Assembly: GCA_002788775.1 (NCBI GenBank) | Contig: PFRX01000046.1 | Span: 1 to 57,925 of the forward strand | Length of the DNA: 57,925 nucleotides | Direction: 5' to 3' | Source of the DNA: Candidatus Peregrinibacteria bacterium CG_4_9_14_0_2_um_filter_53_11 | Lineage (GTDB): Bacteria; Patescibacteriota; Gracilibacteria; UBA1369; UM-FILTER-53-11 | In this document: positions 23,911 through 31,692 of the stretch, one piece after another | Position numbering within the stretch: position 1 is the first letter of the stretch | Layout of the letters: the number at the start of each line of letters is the position of its first letter | The notes under the pieces: model-generated | Told to the model about the DNA's origin: nothing | Seen by the model: the letters and a program-made list of their open reading frames with translations, nothing else | Databases searched by the model: none | Made by a program: the position numbers and the translations under genes

Positions 23911-24342
23911 ATGGATCAAAGACTCACCTTCATCACAATCGGCGTTGAGGACCTTGAAAAGATGAAACGGTTCTACCAAGACGTCTTTGGCTGGAAACCC
24001 TTCAAAGATGAGCAAGGCGTCGTCTTCTTCAGGCTCAATGGCATAGTTCTGGGCCTCTTCCCAAATCAGGAGCTCGCAAATGATGCACAGATTTCAGCTG
24101 AGAGTCGAGGCTTCAAGCGCTTCTCACTTTCGATCAACTTCAGCTCCGAAGCAGAGGTCAGTAAGATCTTCAAAAGGCTTGCGGAAAAAGGAGCGACCGT
24201 CCTAAAGGAGCCGGAGAAGGTTTTCTGGGGAGGGTTCAGCGGCTACCTCCAAGATCCGGAGGGGACGCTGTGGGAGCTTGCCTACAATCCCTTCATGGAG
24301 CTCGACGAAGAGGGCTCGTTCGTGGGAGAGGTAGCAAGCTGA
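23911..24342 (+). CDS. VOC (glyoxalase/bleomycin resistance) superfamily protein
   Basis: The 143-residue protein shows the paired beta-alpha-beta-beta-beta layout of the VOC fold: FITIGVEDLEKMKRFYQDVFGWKP at the start, FFRLNGIVLGLF in the middle and GGFSGYLQDPEGTLWELAYNP at the end, the last Glu being a typical metal ligand. These proteins bind a divalent metal and act on many small substrates. Third gene of the hupE operon; specific function unknown. Confidence 0.86.
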   Translation: MDQRLTFITIGVEDLEKMKRFYQDVFGWKPFKDEQGVVFFRLNGIVLGLFPNQELANDAQISAESRGFKRFSLSINFSSEAEVSKIFKRLAEKGATVLKEPEKVFWGGFSGYLQDPEGTLWELAYNPFMELDEEGSFVGEVAS

Positions 24343-24380
24343 AGCAGTCAACTCCAAGCGCGGCGCAGCACGGTACCAGC

Positions 24381-25808
24381 CTACAGCCCCAACAGCGCCC
24401 GTAGCCTTTCTTGAACGACGGGAGGCTGAGCGGTGCCCCGGCTCTCCTTCATGACCTGCCCCACAAGAAAGCCGATCGCCTGCTCTTTTCCGCCCTGCAC
24501 ATCGGCAACCGGGCCGGGATGAGCCTCTATAACCTTTTTGCAGAGCTCATCGATCGCCCCCGCATCACTCACGACCGAAAGGCCGAGTTCGTCTATGACA
24601 GCATCGGGATCTTTGCCTGTTGAGTACATCGCCTCAAAAACCTCACCTTTTGCCTGATTCGTTGAGAGCTTTCCCTCAACGATCCGTTTCACGAGGGTCC
24701 CAAGCTGCCGGGCAGAGATCGGCGACTCAGAAAGGCTGCGCTGATCACGCTTGAGCGCCCCAAAGAGAATCGTCGTAACAAATGAGGCTGCCTTTTTCAT
24801 ATCGCCCGAAACGCGGATAACCTCTTCGAAATAGTCAGCGCGCTCCGGCTCCTCCGCCAAAAAGAGAGCATCATGTTCCGAAAGACCATACTCCGAGACG
24901 AAACGAGCTCGACGAAGACGGGGAAGCTCGGGAAGTTCTTTTTTATACTCGAGCACACGCGACTCCTCAACCTCAACCGGTGGGAGGTCGGGCTCCGGGA
25001 AGTAACGATAGTCGTGAGCCTGCTCTTTGCCGCGCTGGCTCACCGTCTCCGCCTTATCATCATCCCAGCCGCGGGTCTCTTGAGCAATCTTCTGACCATT
25101 TTCGAGCATCTCCTCCTGGCGCCTGATTTCGTACTCAAGAGCTCTCTCAAGAGAACGGAAAGAGTTCAAGTTCTTAACCTCAACTTTCGTGCCAAACTCG
25201 TCCTGTCCGACAGGACGAAGAGAGACATTCAGATCGAAACGCATCATCCCTTTTTCCATATCGCAGTCGGATGAGCCCACATAGCGAAGGATCCGGCGAA
25301 CCTCCTGAGCATAGGCTGAGGCCTCTGCAACCGAACGCATATCCGGCTCGGAGACGATCTCCATAAGAGGCGCTCCACTCCGATTGTAGTCACACAGAGT
25401 CCCCCGTGAGGTGTGAGTCAGCTTACCCGCGTCGTCCTCAAGGTGGAGGCGCGTGATGCCAATGCGACGTCCTCCTTCAACCTCAATAAATCCCTTACCC
25501 GAGACGGCCTGATCAAACTGAGAGATCTGATATCCTTTTGGTAGGTCGGGGTAAAAATAATTCTTACGATCAAACTTGGAGAAAGACGGAATCTCGCAGT
25601 TCAGGGCGAGAGCTGCACGAATACCTTTCTCCACACACTCTTTATTAGTAGCGGGAAGCATGCCGGGAAAGCCCATGCAGATAGGACAGACATTTGAGTT
25701 CGGCGGTTTGCCAAAAGAGTCGGTACTGCACGAACAGAACATCTTCGTCTTCGACGATATCTGGGCATGAATCTCTAGACCGATAACCACCTCATAAGCG
25801 TGTAACAT
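24381..25808 (-). CDS. gatB: Aspartyl/glutamyl-tRNA amidotransferase subunit B
   Basis: GatB, with GatA and GatC, converts misacylated Glu-tRNA-Gln or Asp-tRNA-Asn to the cognate amide. From the ATG at 25808 it has 475 residues. Signatures are YEVVIGLEIHAQ, CPICMGFPGMLP, KFDRKNYFYPDLPKGYQISQ, DYNRSGAPLMEIVSEPD and the C-terminal YqeY-like tail domain. A GTG three codons upstream is possible but abuts a TAGAGT box (25818-25823); the ATG is 9 bases from the box, as in other leaderless genes here. gatA and gatC are not in the window. Confidence 0.97.
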   Translation of the reverse strand: MLHAYEVVIGLEIHAQISSKTKMFCSCSTDSFGKPPNSNVCPICMGFPGMLPATNKECVEKGIRAALALNCEIPSFSKFDRKNYFYPDLPKGYQISQFDQAVSGKGFIEVEGGRRIGITRLHLEDDAGKLTHTSRGTLCDYNRSGAPLMEIVSEPDMRSVAEASAYAQEVRRILRYVGSSDCDMEKGMMRFDLNVSLRPVGQDEFGTKVEVKNLNSFRSLERALEYEIRRQEEMLENGQKIAQETRGWDDDKAETVSQRGKEQAHDYRYFPEPDLPPVEVEESRVLEYKKELPELPRLRRARFVSEYGLSEHDALFLAEEPERADYFEEVIRVSGDMKKAASFVTTILFGALKRDQRSLSESPISARQLGTLVKRIVEGKLSTNQAKGEVFEAMYSTGKDPDAVIDELGLSVVSDAGAIDELCKKVIEAHPGPVADVQGGKEQAIGFLVGQVMKESRGTAQPPVVQERLRALLGL

Positions 25809-25817
25809 AGCGCCCAC

Positions 25818-25823
25818 ACTCTA
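25818..25823 (-). promoter_or_regulatory. -10 box that supports the gatB start
   Basis: TAGAGT on the minus strand lies 9 bases before the ATG at 25808 and directly beside the alternative GTG at 25817. The spacing favours the ATG. No convincing -35 box was seen. Confidence 0.45.
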
Positions 25824-25854
25824 CCAAATGCCCGGCTCCTGAGGAAGAAAAAAC

Positions 25855-26460
25855 CTAATGCTCCCGCCTCAACCTTCCGACCAACTGTGCCAACTTCTCA
25901 CGCAGCAACTCCTCTCTTCCCTCATTTCTTATCTCTTCAAAAGCCGATTCGCGAAGGATCTTCCGCTGAAAGAGGATCATCTTCTCGAGCTCCTCAGCCG
26001 GCCCGAAGCGCTCCCCCAGACGACTTTTAATGAGCTCGTCACTCGCCTCGATTCTGATCACGTGATCGACACTCCGCCCCAAGTCTTGGGGTTCGAAATA
26101 AAAGGCCTCGATACAGACATCGGAAGAAGAATCGCCTTTCCCTTCACGCTTAAGCTGATCAACTTTTTTATTCAACTCATCCGTTATAAGTGGATGCATG
26201 ATCTTATTCAAAATCCATAACTTCTGGTGATTTCCCAGAACGAAACGCCTCAAGATGGGACGGCGAACCTCTGTCTTACTCACAAAGCGCTCACCAAAGT
26301 GAGAGCGGATCTTCTCGTATCCCCTCCCCCCGGCACGATAGAACTCATGCACAAGAGCATCGGCCTCAATCCAGTGAAAACCAAACTCATCACGAAGAAG
26401 ACGACAGGCAGTGCTCTTACCACTCCCGATAACCCCGGTAACGCCCAAAATCACACCCAT
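25855..26460 (-). CDS. coaE: Dephospho-CoA kinase
   Basis: Phosphorylates dephospho-CoA in the last step of coenzyme A synthesis. The 201 residues begin MGVILGVTGVIGSGKST (P-loop), followed by EADALVHEFY, the LID-region FGPAEELEKM and a C-terminal helical tail, as in the family. The start codon follows a 137-residue gene by 27 bases on the same strand; no Shine-Dalgarno sequence. The rest of the CoA pathway is not in this window. Confidence 0.93.
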   Translation of the reverse strand: MGVILGVTGVIGSGKSTACRLLRDEFGFHWIEADALVHEFYRAGGRGYEKIRSHFGERFVSKTEVRRPILRRFVLGNHQKLWILNKIMHPLITDELNKKVDQLKREGKGDSSSDVCIEAFYFEPQDLGRSVDHVIRIEASDELIKSRLGERFGPAEELEKMILFQRKILRESAFEEIRNEGREELLREKLAQLVGRLRREH

Positions 26461-26487
26461 AAAACTCAGTTAAAAACCACAAACTCC

Positions 26488-26901
26488 TCAACGGACCTCA
26501 GCCCCCAGATCCCAGAGCGCGTGGCGAAAAACTGCAAGTGCCTGAGTCGTTTCTTTTGCCGTGACCTCATAATGCATCTCATGAACCGCCCTATTGCGCA
26601 TCTTGTGGACACGCCATACCCCATCGAGATCGGAAAAAAGGCGATCGCCTCTACGCTTAAGCACCTCCCCCATCGACCCCGAATAGCCGAGCTGCTTCAA
26701 GGTATAGGCAAGAAGCTTGTCCGCCTCCACCAAGGCATACTTAGGATTGGTGCTAAAGGTCCGCTGGATCTCGGCCCAGCCGCGCATAATTACACGAAGC
26801 TGAGCAGCTCTCAGCCCCCCTCTCCTAAGATAGAAGGTGAGCGCCAAGTAGAGTAGGGCGGCAAGAAGAAAAATACCGATGAGAAAAAATGTGCTGTTCA
26901 T
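26488..26901 (-). CDS. Unknown protein with one N-terminal membrane segment
   Basis: The 137 residues comprise a membrane anchor (about 5-25, FFLIGIFLLAALLYLALTFY), a helical domain starting RVIMRGWAEIQRTF and a C-terminal RNRAVHEMHYEVTAKETTQALAVFRHALWDLGA segment. The R-N-R-x-x-H-E element recalls small helical proteins with an HEPN-like RxxxxH spot, but I would not assign that family on this alone. It starts 6 bases after the PH-domain gene stop, with no Shine-Dalgarno sequence, and precedes coaE. Confidence 0.7.
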   Translation of the reverse strand: MNSTFFLIGIFLLAALLYLALTFYLRRGGLRAAQLRVIMRGWAEIQRTFSTNPKYALVEADKLLAYTLKQLGYSGSMGEVLKRRGDRLFSDLDGVWRVHKMRNRAVHEMHYEVTAKETTQALAVFRHALWDLGAEVR

Positions 26902-26907
26902 TATTAG

Positions 26908-27501
26908 TTATGAGTTACGTTCAACGGCAGAGGGAACCCCATGCTCTGAAACATGCTGTTGAAGAAGATCGGAGATCAGATTCTGGAGAGCGTGATGATC
27001 ACGGAAACTCTTATTTTTCACGAACTCATCCTGAGCCTGAGTAAGGAGCTCAGCCTTCCTCTTGGGATTCATCGCGCCATCAAAGACCGAGCTGTTGCCG
27101 GTAAACTTGTCCAGTGTAATAGTTCCGTAATTAAAGATCGTCCGCACAAAGCCCTTCACCTCGTAGCCAATCCCCTGGATAATATGGTACTCTATTCGAG
27201 CTGAGCTTTTCTCGAAAAAGCCCTGCCAGACTATCTCCGTTATGCTGACATTGGTAACAAGCCAGACGTCGTAATACCAGTCGAAAAACTCATAGATAAA
27301 TCGTATAAGTCCGAGGCCCAGCCAGATGCCAGCTACAGCACCGAAGGGTGGGAAAAGCCACCAGAGGAAGGCGGGAATGAGCAGCCCAAAAAACATGATC
27401 TTCATAAAGTCCTTAGCCTGCATAAAGACATGGCGATGGATAACGAAGATGATCTTCTCCCCATCGCCCAGATAGCTACGAAACAGAAAATCACGTATCA
27501 T
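26908..27501 (-). CDS. Membrane protein with bacterial PH-like domain
   Basis: From the ATG at 27501 the protein has 197 residues. It begins with EKIIFVIHRHVFM, typical of the short strand before the membrane pair in bPH-domain proteins, then two hydrophobic segments (about 38-80), and a beta-rich part (WLVTNVSITEIVWQGFF and IEYHIIQGIGYEVKGF) similar to YdbT/bPH domains. Function unknown in most bacteria. A TAGACT box (27510-27515) ends 8 bases before the ATG. The gene is divergent from lepB with only 20 bases between start codons. Confidence 0.75.
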   Translation of the reverse strand: MIRDFLFRSYLGDGEKIIFVIHRHVFMQAKDFMKIMFFGLLIPAFLWWLFPPFGAVAGIWLGLGLIRFIYEFFDWYYDVWLVTNVSITEIVWQGFFEKSSARIEYHIIQGIGYEVKGFVRTIFNYGTITLDKFTGNSSVFDGAMNPKRKAELLTQAQDEFVKNKSFRDHHALQNLISDLLQQHVSEHGVPSAVERNS

Positions 27502-27521
27502 ATAAGCACAGTCTATCACGT

Positions 27522-28259
27522 ATGATTGAATCAGAAAAAGAAGAGAGTAGCGCACTGGCACGTTTCAGAGAAAGACGTCCCCACCTTTACTTTGTGGGAG
27601 ACCTCCTCTTGAATATTGTCATCATAGTGATCCTCGTGGGCGTCATTAGGACTTTTCTCCTATCCCCATTCCAAGTCTTTGGCCCCTCGATGTGCGACAC
27701 TCTTAACACTATTGATGGAGAGTGCAAATCAGGCTTCGGTGAGTATCTTATCGTGAACAAAGCTCTTTACCGAGAGGTGGGAGAGTGGCGCATCGGGGAT
27801 CCCGAACGCGGCGACATCGTCGTCTTTCGGCCTCCACACAACACCAAAGACTTCTACATAAAGCGCGTCATCGGCCTTCCGGGAGAGAAGATTAAGATCC
27901 AGAATGGCAAAGTGTTTATTTTCAACGAAGAGCACCAAAGCGGCTGGCAGATTCCGGAGCCCTATCTCAATGAGCACAATAAAGATAAGACCTACTTGAT
28001 TCCAGCCCAACGCTCAGAAACGTTCGAGGTACCGGCAGGAGAGTACTTTGTCATGGGAGACAATCGAGACAAGAGCACCGACTCACGAAGCTGCTTCCAC
28101 GGCAGCAGCGCTGATGCATGTGAAGATAGGAGTGATCACTTTCTGGAGAGAAGCAGCATCGAAGGCAAGGCCTCAATCGTCCTCTGGCCCTTCAGAACGA
28201 TACGCATCCTCCGCGATCCGAGCTACGAAACCGAGACGGCATCAACCGACAACTCATAA
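27522..28259 (+). CDS. lepB: Signal peptidase I
   Basis: Cleaves signal peptides from exported proteins at the membrane. The 245 residues have one membrane segment (about 26-46), the catalytic Ser56 in FGPSMCDTL, and Lys114 in FYIKRVIGLPGE; the MGDNRDKSTDSRS box is also present. The substrate-binding region is somewhat longer than in small Gram-positive enzymes. The exported proteins at 10030, 13363 and 14767 are likely substrates. It is divergent from the PH-domain gene; the 20-base gap leaves room only for overlapping promoters. Confidence 0.96.
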   Translation: MIESEKEESSALARFRERRPHLYFVGDLLLNIVIIVILVGVIRTFLLSPFQVFGPSMCDTLNTIDGECKSGFGEYLIVNKALYREVGEWRIGDPERGDIVVFRPPHNTKDFYIKRVIGLPGEKIKIQNGKVFIFNEEHQSGWQIPEPYLNEHNKDKTYLIPAQRSETFEVPAGEYFVMGDNRDKSTDSRSCFHGSSADACEDRSDHFLERSSIEGKASIVLWPFRTIRILRDPSYETETASTDNS

Positions 28260-28276
28260 AGCCCCCAACTCCGCGT

Positions 28277-28678
28277 CTATGAGCCGGCTCTGGTGAAATA
28301 GAGCTCCATCACGAGAATTATGACGAGCATGAGAAGTCCGCTCCACCAGGTCAGCGCCTGAAGAATGAGGAGGGCAAGGCCTCCCAAACAGCAGATGGTT
28401 AAGAAGATCCCCTGACGTGCAGAGACGGCAAGGTGTTCTTTGTACACATCATCATTGAAGCCAAAGCGCATCAAAAAGCCCAGGCCGATGAAGGTACCTA
28501 AGAGCGCGACGAGGAGGCTCAAGAAAAAGAGAGAGAGTGAGCCTGTTGAGACAGAGTGGCAGATGGTAATCTCACCGGCTGCGGTGCAGGGCTCCATCTG
28601 GATAATAACCAGGGCAAAAGCCGCCCAGCCTACAGCGGCAACACCCAGGAGCGTGTAAAGATAGTTACGAGGACTCAT
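28277..28678 (-). CDS. Membrane protein of unknown function
   Basis: From the ATG at 28678 it has 133 residues and four hydrophobic segments (about 5-25, 45-68, 83-105, 108-128). A Cys pair (MEPCTAAGEITICHS) lies in the first loop and could form a disulphide outside the membrane. The start overlaps the previous gene by 14 bases, so the pair at 28277-29588 forms a coupled unit. I do not recognise the family. Confidence 0.68.
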   Translation of the reverse strand: MSPRNYLYTLLGVAAVGWAAFALVIIQMEPCTAAGEITICHSVSTGSLSLFFLSLLVALLGTFIGLGFLMRFGFNDDVYKEHLAVSARQGIFLTICCLGGLALLILQALTWWSGLLMLVIILVMELYFTRAGS

Positions 28679-29588
28679 TACGACGACGGTAAAGAATGCC
28701 ACCGCCAAAACAGACGACACCTGTTGAGAGGAGGGCAAAAGTAAGAGCCCTAAGGGCGGGGCCTGGGGCACTCACGAAAAAGCGAAGCAGACTGGCCTCT
28801 CCGTAGGTAAAACTATCAGCGCCGGGGAGGACCTCGGGAAGCTGTGCGAGAGAGAGGCCAAAGAGGAGCATCAAGAGACCGAGGGCCACAACCACTCCAC
28901 CAAACCATTTCAACGCTGGAGCCATTTGACGATGGATTAAGAGGAGAAGGAGGAAGTAGAACAAGACCATGCCGGCTATGAGAAAAGGAATATTCGCCTG
29001 CAGAAGTGTGAGAGCCCGCACCAGCTGAGAGAGCTCAAAAACCTCGGGAGATGAGACCATCTGCGAGTCGGGGATCTCATTTTTGAGAATCAGCTCGAGC
29101 CTGGTACGAAACTCCCCTTGATCGATGGCCTGGAGTTCCGCTGACTTACAAAAACGAAAGCCGGACTCCCCCCCCTCGTCTGCATCACAAAGAGGAGTGT
29201 TATCGAGGATCTCGTCTAGATGTGAAAGCAGTGCTGCTTTCAGTGGAACAAGATCCAAGATCACTGAGTCAGCTCTCTCATCCGCACCAAGATCTTGCTG
29301 ACTAACTATGAGCTTCCTGAGAGAACTAACGCCCTGCTGCATGGCCTCTTCGTAAATGTCAGGGGGCAGCATCGTACGAGCACGCGTCTTAAAAAGACGA
29401 GCTTCATTGGGAGTCTGGGCAAACTGCTCTACAAAAAGCCCCAGAACGGCCTCATAACTCTGAGGAATGAGCTTTTCTCGAACGTTATCAACATTAAAGA
29501 AGGTCATACCAAGCCCTTGTAATAGAACAAGGTTGGTCATCATCATGACAAAGGGAATACTGATAAGTATCGAGAAAAAAGCCCGCAT
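28665..29588 (-). CDS. Membrane protein of unknown function with large extracytoplasmic loop
   Basis: The 307 residues start with a membrane segment (about 4-26), then a 170-residue helical, mostly polar region with two Cys (LCDADEGG... RFCKSA), then three membrane segments (about 195-215, 226-246, 275-297). The layout, anchor plus outside domain plus membrane bundle, is that of a sensor or envelope-assembly protein, but the family is unknown to me. It has one of the clearest leaderless promoters in the window (29598-29626). Confidence 0.7.
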   Translation of the reverse strand: MRAFFSILISIPFVMMMTNLVLLQGLGMTFFNVDNVREKLIPQSYEAVLGLFVEQFAQTPNEARLFKTRARTMLPPDIYEEAMQQGVSSLRKLIVSQQDLGADERADSVILDLVPLKAALLSHLDEILDNTPLCDADEGGESGFRFCKSAELQAIDQGEFRTRLELILKNEIPDSQMVSSPEVFELSQLVRALTLLQANIPFLIAGMVLFYFLLLLLIHRQMAPALKWFGGVVVALGLLMLLFGLSLAQLPEVLPGADSFTYGEASLLRFFVSAPGPALRALTFALLSTGVVCFGGGILYRRRNESS

Positions 29589-29597
29589 CTGGCCACC

Positions 29598-29626
29598 ATT
29601 GTAGTCCAGCTGGCTCGCACTATCAA
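29598..29626 (-). promoter_or_regulatory. Strong promoter of the membrane protein pair, leaderless spacing
   Basis: On the minus strand: -35 TTGATA (29621-29626), 17-base spacer, -10 TACAAT (29598-29603), then 9 bases (GGTGGCCAG) and the ATG at 29588. Both boxes and the spacing are near consensus, and no room remains for a ribosome-binding site. Confidence 0.75.
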
Positions 29627-29635
29627 TGTGGGTTT

Positions 29636-30652
29636 TCAGGGAAGCTCAACAGAAGAGGTGGTCGAGGCAGGAGTCCCATCAGCTGGGGCGATTTTCCAAA
29701 CTGTGTGCTGCTCAAGACGACCATGCATGCGGAATCCGGAGGCTTTCATATGTCCCCCGCCTCCAAACTGCTGAGCGATCTTGTTCACATCAACATCGTC
29801 GCGCTGAGTACGCAAAGAGCCCTTAACCACACCTCGATCCTCAGTGAGGAGGATGGTAAAACGAGCACCTTTTACCGTACTCATAAGATCAATAATACCT
29901 CCCGTGTCACTCGCATCCGCTCCCACTACCGAGAGGTCCTTGCGGGTCACAACCGAAGAGACAACATCTTTGTCATTTTTCTGCATCTTCTCTAGAAGAT
30001 GTCCCCAAAGCTTTAGCTGGGCCATAGAGGACTGCTTGAACATAGGCTTCACGATCTGGCTCACCGGAACATCATACCGGGTGAGATCACCGGCGATCTC
30101 AAAGGTCTCTTGGTTAGTATTTGAGTGCATGAACCCTCCGGTATCATTATAAATACCGGCCAGGAGGGCCAGAGCGATACTCTGGTTGAAGGTCGTCCCC
30201 ATAAGCTTAAGGAGACGATACACCATCACAGTTGCGGATGAGGCTTGAGCATCAACACAGTTCACAACACCGAAATTATCGTTGCTCGCATGGTGATCAA
30301 TGTTGATGATGGGAAGCTTGTTGCTGAGAAACTCCTCATAACGCTCCTGAAAACCGGTCATGTGGCTCGCACCTGCGTCACTTATGATCATAAGGTCGTA
30401 GTCGTCCATCTCAAACTCGCGCACGAACTCCATCCCCTGAGGAAGAGCATCCGAGATAAAGGTAAGGCGTGACGATATCTGGTCCATGCAGGCGGGCACA
30501 ACGGTTTTGCCGAGCTGCACAAGTGCATGAGCAAGAGCGACGGTGGCACCGAGAGTATCACCGTCGGGCCGCCTATGAGATACAAGCAAGATCTTCTTGC
30601 TGCTCTGTATCAGCGCTATGGCCTGGTTAAAGTTGTCGTTTAGTGAGTTCAC
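29636..30652 (-). CDS. nrnA: DHH-family phosphoesterase (NrnA-like oligoribonuclease/pAp phosphatase)
   Basis: The 338-residue protein has the DHH domain with SHRRPDGDTLGA (metal-binding DxD), NIDHHASND and a C-terminal DHHA1 domain with the substrate-binding GGGHMKASGF. NrnA degrades short RNA oligonucleotides and 3'-phosphoadenosine 5'-phosphate. The start is GTG at 30652; the nearest -10-like TAGAAT is about 22 bases upstream, so a short leader is expected. Confidence 0.9.
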   Translation of the reverse strand: MNSLNDNFNQAIALIQSSKKILLVSHRRPDGDTLGATVALAHALVQLGKTVVPACMDQISSRLTFISDALPQGMEFVREFEMDDYDLMIISDAGASHMTGFQERYEEFLSNKLPIINIDHHASNDNFGVVNCVDAQASSATVMVYRLLKLMGTTFNQSIALALLAGIYNDTGGFMHSNTNQETFEIAGDLTRYDVPVSQIVKPMFKQSSMAQLKLWGHLLEKMQKNDKDVVSSVVTRKDLSVVGADASDTGGIIDLMSTVKGARFTILLTEDRGVVKGSLRTQRDDVDVNKIAQQFGGGGHMKASGFRMHGRLEQHTVWKIAPADGTPASTTSSVELP

Positions 30653-30745
30653 TGGTCGGGTGTTAGGGTTGATTATTCTACCTGAAAAACGACTTTTGTC
30701 AACAAGAAGTCTCTCAACGTGATATTTGGAACGTACAATAGGAGC

Positions 30746-31684
30746 ATGGAAAAATTAAAACTGGTCTTTGCGGGAACGGGAGATATAGGAGCAGAGGTGC
30801 TCAAAGCACTTGCACAAGACGAACGCTTCTCAATACTCGAGGTAATTACCGGCTCAGATAAGCCGGGCGGGCGCTCGCTTAAGCTCCAGCCCTCACCGAT
30901 CAAGGAGCTTGCTCTTGAGCTCAACCTACCCATCGGACAGCCCACGACCAAGTCGGAATTGAACACAAAAATTGCACAACTTGAGCCGGACCTACTTCTT
31001 GTCGTTGACTACGGAATGATCATACCGCAGGCAACACTGCACCTCCCTAAGGTTGGAGCGATCAACATCCACCCCTCACTCCTCCCAAAGCATCGCGGCC
31101 CAACTCCCATCCAAACCACACTCCTCAATGGGGAGCTCAAAACCGGCGTGAGCTGGATCATCATGAGCGCAAAAATGGACGCCGGCCCCCTTATAAAGCA
31201 GGTTGAGATGGTCCGAACCGGCCAAGAAAACTATCAGGAGCTTGCCGAGAAGCTCAAACGCATCGCCGCGGATCATACGGGCACCGTCCTGGCAGAGTAT
31301 GCAATGAACAAAGAGAGCAAACTTCAAGATGAGGAGATGGCGACCTACACCAAGAAGATCAGCAAGGCGGACGGCTGGATAAACTTCGACCAAAAAACTG
31401 CTGATGAGATTGAGCGGATGTGTAGAGCCTACAGCGGCTGGCCCGGCTGTTACTTCTACCTCGATAATAAGCGCATTAAGACACTCTCAGTAAGAGCTAT
31501 TGAACAAAAAATGTATTCTTCATCAGTCTCAACGAGTGGGGGGAAACTTAGCATAGGTGCGCGCGAAGGAGCTGTGGAGATAGAGCAGCTGCACCCTGAA
31601 TCAAAAAAACCCATGACCGCAGATGAGTTCCTGCGTGGAGTTGGCGCTTCTTCCGCCGAGCTAAAACTCGAGCCGAAACCGTAA
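30746..31684 (+). CDS. fmt: Methionyl-tRNA formyltransferase
   Basis: Formylates initiator Met-tRNA using 10-formyl-tetrahydrofolate. From the ATG at 30746 it has 312 residues. Signatures are LVFAGTGDIGAEVLKAL, INIHPSLLPKHRGPTPIQ (catalytic Asn-His region) and TGVSWIIMSAKMDAGP, with a C-terminal tRNA-binding domain. The longer frame to 30719 covers the promoter. TACAAT (30734-30739) ends 6 bases before the ATG; AGGAG is present but only one base from the ATG, too close to act as a normal Shine-Dalgarno sequence. Confidence 0.95.
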   Translation: MEKLKLVFAGTGDIGAEVLKALAQDERFSILEVITGSDKPGGRSLKLQPSPIKELALELNLPIGQPTTKSELNTKIAQLEPDLLLVVDYGMIIPQATLHLPKVGAINIHPSLLPKHRGPTPIQTTLLNGELKTGVSWIIMSAKMDAGPLIKQVEMVRTGQENYQELAEKLKRIAADHTGTVLAEYAMNKESKLQDEEMATYTKKISKADGWINFDQKTADEIERMCRAYSGWPGCYFYLDNKRIKTLSVRAIEQKMYSSSVSTSGGKLSIGAREGAVEIEQLHPESKKPMTADEFLRGVGASSAELKLEPKP

Positions 31685-31692
31685 AGAAGCTC

